DNA of 24,497 nucleotides from an uncultured Muribaculaceae bacterium (GTDB lineage: Bacteria > Bacteroidota > Bacteroidia > Bacteroidales > Muribaculaceae): positions 1 to 24,497 of the forward strand of contig CAJTYH010000037.1 of the NCBI GenBank assembly GCA_910583675.1. Reading direction: 5' to 3'. Shown here one piece after another: positions 7,816 to 16,191 of the stretch. Every line of letters starts with the position of its first letter. The first letter of the stretch is position 1. The translations under genes were made by a program, and so were the position numbers. The notes beneath the pieces are model-generated. The model had not been told where the DNA came from, ran no database searches, and was given only the letters and a program-made list of their open reading frames with translations.

Positions 7816-8901
7816 CTATGCATCATTTTCCAGTTCGGCAGCTTTGACATACCACACGGCGGCCTGCCGAGCATTTTTTCTTATACCTATGCCGTTGGCA
7901 TAGCACTCGCCCAGACAACGCATAGCCCCCGGATGTCCGTAATATCTCTTGTTCTCGTTGATATTTGTCGCCGCTTTTTTGTAAAGGCGCACGGCCTCTC
8001 CCATATCCTGTTCAACACCGTGTCCCTCGGCGTAACATCTGGCAAGGAGGTATTGCGATTCAGGGTCATCCGATTTTGCCGCCTGACGGTATAACCCGAC
8101 AGCCTTGTCCCAGTCCTGCTCCACGCCATATCCTGCCGCATAGCAGCTACCGAGGCTACGAATCGCATCGGGGAAGGCATGGCCTCCCAAATCCACCGCT
8201 TTGCTATACCACTCGACTGCTTTCCCATAATTCTGCGTTATTCCAATCCCTGCGGCATAACAGTGGCCAAGCTCCACCCAAGCCATAGGATTGCCATGCT
8301 CAGCAGCTTTCTTGAACCAGCCAAAGGCTTTTTCAGCATCACGTTCCACTCCGTCACCATCTTTATAACACAATCCTACTGAGAAATAATCCTCGGAATA
8401 TCCACCATACGCCGCTTTCAGATAGTGTGCGAAAGCCTGCTCCGCATCTTTCGGCAGACCACCTTTGCCGAGGCTATAACAAGATCCCAGACGGTCATTG
8501 GCATAGGCATCCCCCAAATCTGCGGCTTTCTGCCACCACTCGACAGCAGAAACCATGTCGCTGTCCACTCCCCAACCGTGCTGATAACAGCATCCGAGCA
8601 TACACATCGCTTCCGCCAAGTCAGCACCGGCCAACTGCTTGCCGTTCACCGTCTTTCTCAACCATTTGGCAAGCTGCCCCTGATAACTGTCCTTGTTCAA
8701 ACGCTCTTTTGCCGGGCGGCATCTGTCTGATGCAAGCCAGTACAATTTGAAGGCTTTTACTAAATTACACTCCACGCCAATGCCTTCTTCATAGCATTGA
8801 CCGAGCTGATATTGTGCCGGAGCATAGCCTGATTGCGCTGATTCCCGACACATGTCAATGTCAAACGACTTGTCGGTATATTTCTTCTCGTATTTTATCA
8901 T
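7816..8901 (-). CDS. Sel1-repeat protein (large)
   Basis: A 361-residue protein built almost entirely of Sel1-like (SLR) helical repeats of about 36 residues. I count roughly eight copies of the pattern A-W/Y-x-x-K-A-A...G...LG-x-CY-x-x-G-x-GV-x-x-D, for example LGSCYAAGYGVEQDWDKAV. Such solenoids are protein-binding scaffolds. There is no signal peptide, so a cytoplasmic role is likely. An atypical insert (about residues 60-95, before MCMLGCCYQHG) interrupts the first repeats. Last gene of the minus-strand accessory operon, seven bases after the unrecognised gene at 8909-9655. Partner and function cannot be told from the sequence. Confidence 0.85.
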   Translation of the reverse strand: MIKYEKKYTDKSFDIDMCRESAQSGYAPAQYQLGQCYEEGIGVECNLVKAFKLYWLASDRCRPAKERLNKDSYQGQLAKWLRKTVNGKQLAGADLAEAMCMLGCCYQHGWGVDSDMVSAVEWWQKAADLGDAYANDRLGSCYSLGKGGLPKDAEQAFAHYLKAAYGGYSEDYFSVGLCYKDGDGVERDAEKAFGWFKKAAEHGNPMAWVELGHCYAAGIGITQNYGKAVEWYSKAVDLGGHAFPDAIRSLGSCYAAGYGVEQDWDKAVGLYRQAAKSDDPESQYLLARCYAEGHGVEQDMGEAVRLYKKAATNINENKRYYGHPGAMRCLGECYANGIGIRKNARQAAVWYVKAAELENDA

Positions 8902-8908
8902 GATTCAA

Positions 8909-9655
8909 TTATTCAATTTCAGGCAATTCAACTGTTTCTGTCCAACTTGGATCTCGTCTGTATAATGTCACCTTGAAAGCATTTCCATACCACGCGGTTT
9001 TGGTGACAGCCCCGGCCATATCAATAGTGTGTGGTAGTTCCTCCAGCCTCCTTGACACAACGACCTCTTCTGTAACACAGTTGACTAAATCGACTCTTAT
9101 TGCATCACCTATGCCATGACCGATGCAGCGGTACACCATCGCCCTATACTTTTTGTCGCGACGCAGTTTCGAGTATTTTTCAAGCAGGATTTCCTTCTCG
9201 CTCCCGCACTCCCGCATCCGCTCCAAAATGTCATTACGCCGCTCTGCAAGGCTATTTTTGCCGCCTTGCATATGGTCAATCTCCACAAGAATGTCCATAA
9301 TAATATTGGCAACATAGTTCTCAAACTCATTGCTGAGTTCCTCGCTGAACGCTTTGCTGAACCGTTTAAGGCTGTAAAGTTCCCGAGATGTTTCAATGTC
9401 AAGATTATACCACGACACGCCCAGTTCGGGAGAGGTATGATAGCCCGGTTCGTATGTCTCATTTTGTGGCTCGACATTAGCGCAGATAGTCAGTTTGCCG
9501 CATCCGTCAAGGTCAATGGGTTGTAATTCTGTCAGGATATACTGTGCGATGCCGAATGTCGTGGCATACAGGTTGACATAGCAATAGTTGGATTTTTTCT
9601 TTTCTCTTTTTTCAAGAGCATAATCGCCCTCGAAGCACAATGTTTGCAGTTTCAT
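8909..9655 (-). CDS. Unrecognised 248-residue protein between two Sel1 genes
   Basis: I do not recognise a family. The protein has no signal peptide or membrane segment. It begins with a mixed region rich in Tyr/Lys (MKLQTLCFEGDYALEKREKK), followed by a long charged helical stretch (about 90-175, with ELSNEFENYVANIIMDIL and ERRNDILERMRECGSEKE) that may form coiled coil. It ends in a beta-looking tail with KVTLYRRDPSW near the C-terminus. Its ATG overlaps the stop of the upstream Sel1 gene by four bases (9652-9655) and its stop is seven bases before the downstream Sel1 gene. It is therefore translated with two solenoid scaffold proteins and is a natural candidate for their binding partner (inference). 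Confidence 0.75.
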   Translation of the reverse strand: MKLQTLCFEGDYALEKREKKKSNYCYVNLYATTFGIAQYILTELQPIDLDGCGKLTICANVEPQNETYEPGYHTSPELGVSWYNLDIETSRELYSLKRFSKAFSEELSNEFENYVANIIMDILVEIDHMQGGKNSLAERRNDILERMRECGSEKEILLEKYSKLRRDKKYRAMVYRCIGHGIGDAIRVDLVNCVTEEVVVSRRLEELPHTIDMAGAVTKTAWYGNAFKVTLYRRDPSWTETVELPEIE

Positions 9656-10254
9656 CTCTTGAAATCTCTGAATTTATTGCTGTTGAGCGCATTTTCAGCA
9701 GCAATATTGCCTTTCTTGGCGGCAATTTTGAAATAACGGGCGGCTTTCTTCAAATCAACCGACACACCTAATCCATTGAGATACATATTGCCGATTTCGT
9801 ATAGTGCGGTTCCGATGCCGTCGGCATATCTATTCCAGAAACGGCCTGTACGCTCTGCGATATGCAGATATTGTTCCATCGCTTTTGAGTAATCGACCTT
9901 GCCACCTAAGCCATTCTTATAGCAGTCGGCCAATTTTAATGTAGCTATGATTTTACCTATATCGGCACCTTTTTTATACCATAGGCGAGCCTTTGCAGGA
10001 TTCTTTTGTACACCATGACCACCCAAATAAGCATCGCCCACCATTGCAAACGCTTCGGAATAATCATGCGCGGCTGCTTTTTTGAGGCAAATAAAAGCCT
10101 TTTTGAAATCTTCCAACTGCCTATATGCCTGTCCCATCAGATACCATGCCTCTCCCTTATCAGTGAAGGATTCATCGCCTTCTACAATCTCCTTGTAATG
10201 CTTTATGGATTGCATCAGGGGCATTGGATTTATCTTTCGTTGGTAAGCTGTCAT
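9652..10254 (-). CDS. Sel1-repeat protein (small)
   Basis: A 200-residue protein of Sel1/TPR-like helical repeats, about four or five, for example GDAYLGGHGVQKNPAKARLW and IGNMYLNGLGVSVDLKKAA. The N-terminal part (about 15-75) looks more TPR-like (AWYLMGQAYRQLEDFKKAF). No signal peptide is seen. Its start codon overlaps the stop of the GNAT-GrpB gene (ATGA, 10251-10254) and its stop overlaps the start of the next gene, so it is locked into the operon. Likely a protein-interaction scaffold; the partner is unknown. Confidence 0.85.
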   Translation of the reverse strand: MTAYQRKINPMPLMQSIKHYKEIVEGDESFTDKGEAWYLMGQAYRQLEDFKKAFICLKKAAAHDYSEAFAMVGDAYLGGHGVQKNPAKARLWYKKGADIGKIIATLKLADCYKNGLGGKVDYSKAMEQYLHIAERTGRFWNRYADGIGTALYEIGNMYLNGLGVSVDLKKAARYFKIAAKKGNIAAENALNSNKFRDFKR

Positions 10255-11309
10255 CCGTTTTTTGCATCATACAGAACTTCTTTAATGAAATCCGTTTTTG
10301 CATCCGTATAACCGTCTCTGTTATTTTTAAATTGAGGCAAAAGACTAAGCTTCAATGCCTCATACTCTTCGGCTACAGCCGGATGACTGTTGAGATAATT
10401 TCGGAAGAGAATCTCATCATTGTCACCAATCGCATGGATATGAATGTGGAATACCTTTTCGGCATAACCGACAGGGGTATAGCCTTTGTTGAAACTCATA
10501 CGATCTCCTGATGATGACATACAGATGTATCCTGACGTTTCTAATTTAGCTTTTACGCCTTGCCAATCGGCATCAGGTGAGATTTCAACAAGAATGTCAA
10601 TTATCGGCTTCGCTTGAATATTGGCAATCGCCGTGCTGCCGATATGGTTGATTATAGGAGAGTAGGCAGATAATATTTCCGAAAGATTCTTTATCTCGTC
10701 TTTAGCCCAGTCCTTCCATTGCGGCTGATGGGGAGTCAGAATTATCGGAAAGAGTTGCCACAATTCCTCCAATGTCATAGCTCTGAAAGTCTTTTTCATT
10801 GGAATATTTGATAATTCCATCTCTATACAATTCCATATTTCGCCAAGACACTTGTAGCTCTCTGTCTCAAGTTTAACAACTTGATGGAATCCCGCCGATT
10901 CATAGCATCGGATAGCTGCTGGGTTGTTTTCAAAAACACCCAATGATACTTTTGTGGCACCGAGTTTGCGGAAAGCATAATCAACGGCCATGCTGACAAG
11001 GGCCTTCCCTAATCCTTTGCCACGTTTTGAATCATCAACAATAACAAAGCCTATACGTTCCTCTGATAAATCATTGGCAGGTACACGTAAAGTAATATAT
11101 CCAACGATATCTTCACCATCTACCATAGTCAGAGCAATAGAGTTATGTCCGTCAACGTATTGCCGATGATAAGAGTTCATATCATCGGGTGTAATAGGAT
11201 AATGCTCATATCGGTCTGCGCACCATTGGCGCATAAGATACTCGCTTTTAAGCCAAGTAGTGATTACATTGGCATCCGTGGGTTGATATGGTCTGAGGGT
11301 AAGGTTCAT
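10251..11309 (-). CDS. GNAT acetyltransferase - GrpB family fusion
   Basis: A 352-residue two-domain protein. Residues 1-165 are a GNAT N-acetyltransferase with the acetyl-CoA loop RGKGLGKAL (96-104) and the usual NPAAIRCYESAGF helix (129-141). Residues 171-352 are a GrpB/UPF0157 domain of nucleotidyltransferase fold, with GSTAIANIQAKPIID (224-238) and a HIHIH cluster (288-292). The second domain begins with a Met (171) and a run, MTLEELWQLFPIIL, that resembles the native N-terminus of standalone GrpB proteins, suggesting two genes joined. Substrates are unknown. An in-frame ATG at 11339 exists, but the ATG at 11309 gives a clean ATGA overlap with the upstream gene and a normal GNAT N-terminus. 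Confidence 0.88.
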   Translation of the reverse strand: MNLTLRPYQPTDANVITTWLKSEYLMRQWCADRYEHYPITPDDMNSYHRQYVDGHNSIALTMVDGEDIVGYITLRVPANDLSEERIGFVIVDDSKRGKGLGKALVSMAVDYAFRKLGATKVSLGVFENNPAAIRCYESAGFHQVVKLETESYKCLGEIWNCIEMELSNIPMKKTFRAMTLEELWQLFPIILTPHQPQWKDWAKDEIKNLSEILSAYSPIINHIGSTAIANIQAKPIIDILVEISPDADWQGVKAKLETSGYICMSSSGDRMSFNKGYTPVGYAEKVFHIHIHAIGDNDEILFRNYLNSHPAVAEEYEALKLSLLPQFKNNRDGYTDAKTDFIKEVLYDAKNG

Positions 11310-11596
11310 TGTAGAATTGTTTTCAAATCTCCATCGCAAAACATCGTAGGAGTAAACTCCACTATCTGATAGTCGGCAATGCCGTTGATGTGGAACGGAT
11401 CTTTGGCAATTATAGCATCAACCGCTTCATGGCTATCGGCTTTCATCATTATCACGCCACCGACACGCTGATTCTGCGGACCGGATGCTATGAAATCTCC
11501 AGCGGCATAGTGCTTGGCAAGATATTCACGATGAGCGGCGAGGAATCGGTCAACCTCGCTCAACGGCTTTTTATATGTGAGTATTGCGATAAACAT
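11306..11596 (-). CDS. YciI-like protein
   Basis: A 96-residue protein of the YciI family (dimeric alpha-beta barrel, related to muconolactone isomerase-like folds). The conserved features are the His in AAHREYL (H22), the SGPQ turn (38-41) and Asp-Pro-Phe (66-68); the His/Asp pair is the proposed active site. The family's reaction is mostly unknown. The stop overlaps the GNAT-GrpB start by four bases, and the gene begins six bases after the zinc-ribbon gene. Confidence 0.88.
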   Translation of the reverse strand: MFIAILTYKKPLSEVDRFLAAHREYLAKHYAAGDFIASGPQNQRVGGVIMMKADSHEAVDAIIAKDPFHINGIADYQIVEFTPTMFCDGDLKTILQ

Positions 11597-11602
11597 AGTA
11601 AT

Positions 11603-11878
11603 TCAGTTCTTCCAGCGTTTTAGGTGAGGAAAGAATTGGCGCATCATCTCCTTTGCCTGTTCCTTTGTCAAGTTCTGCCCCGATTGCTTGTTGATTTCGT
11701 CGGTGAACTGGGCGCAGTGGTCAATCATCTGCTCCATTGTCATATCTTGCGTGAACTTGCCATCCTTGTAGCAATAGGTGCAATAATTCTCATTTTGTGA
11801 GCCATCGGCATTTGTGCCTTGATAGTCATCCGTCAGAGGCATTCCGCAGCTTTGACAAAATTTCATTTCCATTGTCAT
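11603..11878 (-). CDS. Small zinc-ribbon protein
   Basis: A 91-residue cytoplasmic protein with two Cys pairs, FCQSCGMPL near the N-terminus and YCTYCYKDGKF about 25 residues later, which should bind one zinc ion. The C-terminal helical part (MTMEQMIDHCAQF onward) is typical of the family annotated as putative zinc ribbon. Three in-frame ATGs (11878, 11872, 11866) are close together. I choose 11878 because a GGAG lies 11 bases upstream; a TTG at 11902 is also open but would put a small hairpin (11889-11908) inside the gene. First gene of the accessory operon. A near-match -7 (TAATTTCG, 12032-12025) lies about 150 bases upstream. Confidence 0.82.
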   Translation of the reverse strand: MTMEMKFCQSCGMPLTDDYQGTNADGSQNENYCTYCYKDGKFTQDMTMEQMIDHCAQFTDEINKQSGQNLTKEQAKEMMRQFFPHLKRWKN

Positions 11879-12087
11879 TTTCTTTTTTGCTCCACAGTCC
11901 AATGGAGCGATTTATAAAGGCAAAAGCGCGAACTATTGATGCAACTCCTATATTCTCGACTTACAAGAGAGCATACCGCTTCTTATTTCAAAATATCGTG
12001 GGCTGCCTTGCGCCAACCCAATCACGAAATTAGCAATTATTCCCGAATAAACGTGACGCCGCGGATGGGGGTGTGCATAAAAAGTGC

Positions 12088-12095
12088 TAAATTTG
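12088..12095 (+). promoter_or_regulatory. Probable -7 element for the glycan cluster
   Basis: TAAATTTG matches the Bacteroidetes TAnnTTTG consensus exactly and lies 18 bases before the glycosyltransferase ATG at 12114, so the leader would be very short. A -33 TTTG is not evident at the expected spacing. Confidence 0.45.
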
Positions 12096-12113
12096 CATGA
12101 GCAATGCATATTT

Positions 12114-13301
12114 ATGGAGGAGATATATTTTTCGTTTGACAATATCAAGACATTGGGTTGGGTAGGATTGGGTGTGGCGTTTGCCGCTGCCATGTGGCTT
12201 TTGTTTTTTTATCGGAGGAGGGTGTCGCTTATCGCAAAAGCTGCCCGTAAGTCTGGAGCTGATACCGAGGCCGAACCTACGGCATGGCCGGGAGTTTCGG
12301 TGCTTATCTACAGCAATGGCAATCTGGAGGGGCTTGAGAAGCTGCTCGGACATCTTGCATCGCAGGATTATCCCGGAAAGATGGAAGCGGTAGTTGTCAA
12401 CGACGGCACTTCAGGCGACATGGCCGATGTTGTGACCCGTTTCGGTCTGCAGCATCCTGAAATGGATGTATATTATACCCATGTACCTGATGGTGCCCGC
12501 AACCTGAGCCGCAAGAAACTTTGCCTGTCGCTTGCGGTTAAGGCGGCACGGCATGATTATGTGATGATCACGTCGGCGGACTGCGTTCCGGCATCGGATC
12601 GTTGGCTGTCGCTGATGATGCGCCCACTGACGCAGGGACGCGATGTGGCTCTGGGATTTTCCAATATAGAGGGGTTGACAGGGGCGATGGATCGCTATGA
12701 CGAAGTGGCCACCGCGACCACCTGGCTTACCGCCGCGTTGAAAGGTCATCCTTACCGAGGATGCGGTTTCAATCTTGCCTACAGGAAACAATTGTTCTTT
12801 GACGTCAAGGGGTTCGCCCGTACGCTTACCTTACATTACGGGGACGACGACCTTTTCATCAACCAGATAACCAACGACACAAATACCGCTGTAGTGCTTG
12901 ACGTTGACGCATTGATGACTGCCCGTTTTGATCGTCCCGCAGTGGCTTTCCGCGAACTCCGTCTCCGTCATTGTTTTACCGGACGATTGTTGAAGGGGGG
13001 GAGGGGTGCCCGCTGGTTTTTCCGCATCTCCAATATCTTCATGTGGGTATGGGTTGCCGGAACGGTCTTGGGACTTGTAATGACACTTCCGAATGCGTTG
13101 CCCGGATGTTTCCTGTTGGCGCTGTTACCGGCGCTCTGGATTCCCCTTGTGATGGCATGGCGGCGCACCGGTGCAGCCCTCGGTGTGAAGCTCGGGGCAA
13201 CACTGTTGCCATTTGAAATGTTATTCCGTTGGGTACGTACCTGCCTGTGGGGAATATGGAGCGGTCTTCCTTCAAGGAAGAATCATACCTGGCGTAATTG
13301 A
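12114..13301 (+). CDS. Membrane-anchored family 2 glycosyltransferase
   Basis: A 395-residue GT-A fold glycosyltransferase. One membrane helix near residues 15-33 leads into a cytoplasmic catalytic domain (about 58-290), followed by two or three C-terminal membrane segments (about 305-325, 330-348, perhaps 357-375). Expected GT2 elements are visible: VSVLIYSNGN, the acidic VVVNDG (93-98), a degenerate DxD-type site at TSADCVP, and GDDDLF (243-248). It should extend a lipid-linked or surface glycan; donor and acceptor are not readable. A GTG at 12084 is in frame but lies at the putative -7 element, so I use the ATG at 12114. First gene of the + strand envelope cluster. A seven-G run occurs at 12995-13001. 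Confidence 0.88.
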   Translation: MEEIYFSFDNIKTLGWVGLGVAFAAAMWLLFFYRRRVSLIAKAARKSGADTEAEPTAWPGVSVLIYSNGNLEGLEKLLGHLASQDYPGKMEAVVVNDGTSGDMADVVTRFGLQHPEMDVYYTHVPDGARNLSRKKLCLSLAVKAARHDYVMITSADCVPASDRWLSLMMRPLTQGRDVALGFSNIEGLTGAMDRYDEVATATTWLTAALKGHPYRGCGFNLAYRKQLFFDVKGFARTLTLHYGDDDLFINQITNDTNTAVVLDVDALMTARFDRPAVAFRELRLRHCFTGRLLKGGRGARWFFRISNIFMWVWVAGTVLGLVMTLPNALPGCFLLALLPALWIPLVMAWRRTGAALGVKLGATLLPFEMLFRWVRTCLWGIWSGLPSRKNHTWRN

Positions 13302-13368
13302 TAAGCACCGGGGTTGTAATATTCCTTAAACATTACTGCAAAACGTCAATCAAAAAAACGGAGGAATC

Positions 13369-16167
13369 GTGTATCTGAGAAAAATAATATGCCTGATCCT
13401 GATATTGGCTTTTGGATGTGGCGCGGCAGATGCTGCGCGCCGAAAGAAAAAGACTCGCAAGCGGGCGCGCACCACAAGGGTGGTCAACAAGAAGCCTACC
13501 TTTACCGGCCCTATGAGCGATGCCGAGCCGTTTGTGATCATAGAAACGGAACATCCTGCCAAGCGCGGGCTTGAGGGACGCATCATTGCCGTATGGCAGA
13601 GCCACGGTCTGTATTTTGATCAGGGAGCCGGACGTTGGCAGTGGCAGCGCCCCAGGCTTTTCGGCACGGTAGAGGATCTTTTCGCACAAGGATACGTGAT
13701 GCCGTATCTGATGCCGATGCTGGAAAACGCCGGCGCCTATGTGATGTCGCCACGTGAGCGCGATCTTTCCACCATGGAGATAATAGTGGATACCGACGGA
13801 TCGCCAAGAGGCGATTTCTATCTTACCGAAGGGAAATACAAATGGAAGGAAGGAGGTCGTGGCAGCGGTTTCGCACTGCCAGACCGCGATCTTTTTTCTG
13901 GCGACAATCCTTTTACAATGGGGACTTCCGAGAAGGTGGAGACTGTCGGAGAAGATGACAAGGAGCATCAGAGCACAGCAGTGTGGAATGCCGATTTTCC
14001 CCAACGTGGCGATTATGCCGTTTATGTGTCGTACTCCTCCTATCCCAATAGCGCCTCTGATGCGCGATATACCATCAATCACTTGGGGGGAAGCACGGAT
14101 GTTACCGTAAACCAGCGGATGGGGGGCGGCACATGGGTGTATCTCGGGCATTATTCCTTTGCGAAAGGCAAGCAGCAGAAACCTGTGGTGCAGCTCACCA
14201 ACCGATCGTCTGAAAAAGGCCGGGTTGTATCCGCTGATGCCGTGAAGATCGGTGGCGGAATGGGAAATGTGGCTCGTGCTGCAAAAGGTGACAGCCGTTA
14301 TGATGCCATCACCTCGGGGGCACCCCGTTTTACCGAAGGGGCACGCTACTGGCTCCAGTGGGCGGGAATGCCGGAAAGTGTATACACGGAGTCGGAAGGT
14401 GAAAACGACTATACCGACGATTACAAGAGCCGTGCATTGTGGGTAAATCATCTTGCCGGAGGTTCAGAGATGCTTCCCGGTAAACCGGGACTGGGCATAC
14501 CGATTGATCTCGCGTTCGCTTTCCATACGGATGCGGGAACGACGCTTGACGGTTCGGTGGTGGGTACGTTGGGAATATATTCCACCGACGACGGCAATCT
14601 GCTCGGAAACGGTCGTACCCGTCTGGAAAACCGTGATCTCACTGATTATGTTATCACATCTGTAGTTAATGACATAAGGGAACTGCACCGTCCCGACTGG
14701 ACTAACCGCTCCATCCGCGACAAGAAATACTATGAGATACGCGAGACCAAGGTGCCCGCGATGATAATGGAGCTATTGTCTCACCAGAACTTCGAGGACA
14801 TGAAGTATGGCCTTGACCCTCGTTTCCGATTCGATGTGGCGCGGGCGGTGTATAAGGGAATCCTGCGTTTTCTTGCACATCGCTATGACGTGCCGTTTAC
14901 CGTTCAGCCGCTTCCTGTCGGTAGGTTTGCCATAAAGTGCGGAGGAGGTGGCAAATATCGTCTTTCATGGGAGGCTACCGAAGATCCGTTGGAGCAGTCG
15001 GCGGTGCCGTCATACTACATAGTGGAGGAGCGCGTTGGCAATGGAGCCTTCATTCCGGTGGCCACTGTCAAGCAGCCGCATTATGAGACTACGGTCAGCG
15101 ACCGTGCCATCCATTCATACCGTATAGTGGCCGGAAACGATGGCGGCAGAGCTTTCCCATCTGAGGTGCTTGCGCTTTACGACAACGGAACGGGTATTCC
15201 CGATGTAAACATTGTCAACGGCTTTACCCGTATTTCAGCACCCGATCATTTTGATTTTGGGGAATACATGGGGTTCAACAGCTTGTCTGACGGCGGGGTT
15301 GCCGACGGGCTTGACATAATATCCACAGGGGATCAGTATGATTTCCGGGGCTGGTCTGAGTTTGTGAACAATGACAGCCCGGGTTTCGGGGCATCGAAAG
15401 GTGATCTTGAGAAGGAGATCACTATGGGAAACACCCGCGATTTCGTGTACTTGCACGGACGTGCGGTCAAAGCAGCCGGTAAAGGTTTCATTTCTTCGAG
15501 CGTGGATGCCTTTGCTACGGGATCTGTCGCAAATCCCATCGGTTCCCCTGCGAATCCGAAGGTCATAGATCTTATTCTCGGGAAACAGAAGGAGATCGCT
15601 CCGGGAAACGGATCCAAAGGAACCCGCTATAAGGCGTTACCCCTTGAGCTTCAGTCGCGGCTTGCGGAGCATTGTGCTGCCGGCGGTTCTCTGATGGTGA
15701 GCGGGGCGTATATAGGTACCGATCTGATGGACAATCCCTATTCAGATGACGCTACTGCAGAGCGAGACCGTCTGTTTGCCACGGGGTTGTTGGGTTACTC
15801 ATGGCATATGAACAAGGGTGCCGTCAACGGGAAAGTGGAGTCGGTGGCTTCACCTTTCAAGCTATTCGGTCACCACAAGTTGGTATTCGAAACCGGATCG
15901 TCAAGGGACAGTTATGCCGTGGAGTCTCCTGATGCCATACACCCTTCAGGCACCGATGCATTTACTATAATGCGGTATGAGGAGAATGGCCTTACTGCAG
16001 CAACGGCTCTTGAACGTGTGTCGCCTCCGAGATTGCCTTACAGGGTTGTCGCATTTGGTTTCCCGTTTGAGACCATACATGGAGAGCAGGAAAGAAATTC
16101 CCTGATGACCGACATATTGAAATTCCTGTGTGCGAAACCGGCGCATGCTTCCGGCGCTATCAAGTAA
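13369..16167 (+). CDS. Exported amidase-fold protein with golvesin-like and Fn3-like domains ('xanthan lyase' type)
   Basis: A 932-residue exported protein. A signal sequence (1-22) is followed by a very basic linker (RRKKKTRKRAR). The core looks like an N-acetylmuramoyl-L-alanine amidase (Amidase_3) fold split by an insert. H79 in QSHGLY and the VMSPRERD strand come first, then a golvesin-like beta domain (about 185-295, GDYAVYVSYS and GGGTWVYLGHYSF), then H386 in FAFHTDAG and E468 in AMIMELLSHQN. An Fn3-like domain (about 515-605) and a long C-terminal region with GGSLMVSGAYIGTDL follow. Members are often annotated xanthan lyase; peptidoglycan or glycan amidase activity is more plausible from these residues. 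The start is GTG, with GGAGG four bases upstream. It lies 67 bases after the glycosyltransferase. Confidence 0.82.
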   Translation: MYLRKIICLILILAFGCGAADAARRKKKTRKRARTTRVVNKKPTFTGPMSDAEPFVIIETEHPAKRGLEGRIIAVWQSHGLYFDQGAGRWQWQRPRLFGTVEDLFAQGYVMPYLMPMLENAGAYVMSPRERDLSTMEIIVDTDGSPRGDFYLTEGKYKWKEGGRGSGFALPDRDLFSGDNPFTMGTSEKVETVGEDDKEHQSTAVWNADFPQRGDYAVYVSYSSYPNSASDARYTINHLGGSTDVTVNQRMGGGTWVYLGHYSFAKGKQQKPVVQLTNRSSEKGRVVSADAVKIGGGMGNVARAAKGDSRYDAITSGAPRFTEGARYWLQWAGMPESVYTESEGENDYTDDYKSRALWVNHLAGGSEMLPGKPGLGIPIDLAFAFHTDAGTTLDGSVVGTLGIYSTDDGNLLGNGRTRLENRDLTDYVITSVVNDIRELHRPDWTNRSIRDKKYYEIRETKVPAMIMELLSHQNFEDMKYGLDPRFRFDVARAVYKGILRFLAHRYDVPFTVQPLPVGRFAIKCGGGGKYRLSWEATEDPLEQSAVPSYYIVEERVGNGAFIPVATVKQPHYETTVSDRAIHSYRIVAGNDGGRAFPSEVLALYDNGTGIPDVNIVNGFTRISAPDHFDFGEYMGFNSLSDGGVADGLDIISTGDQYDFRGWSEFVNNDSPGFGASKGDLEKEITMGNTRDFVYLHGRAVKAAGKGFISSSVDAFATGSVANPIGSPANPKVIDLILGKQKEIAPGNGSKGTRYKALPLELQSRLAEHCAAGGSLMVSGAYIGTDLMDNPYSDDATAERDRLFATGLLGYSWHMNKGAVNGKVESVASPFKLFGHHKLVFETGSSRDSYAVESPDAIHPSGTDAFTIMRYEENGLTAATALERVSPPRLPYRVVAFGFPFETIHGEQERNSLMTDILKFLCAKPAHASGAIK

Positions 16168-16191
16168 CAGTATCAAAACCTTAATGGAAAT

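Noticed and set aside
13333..14451. A 372-codon open frame on the - strand
   Set aside because: It is antisense to the signal-peptide, amidase and golvesin regions of the large + strand gene, and its translation has no recognisable domain and a shadow-like composition.
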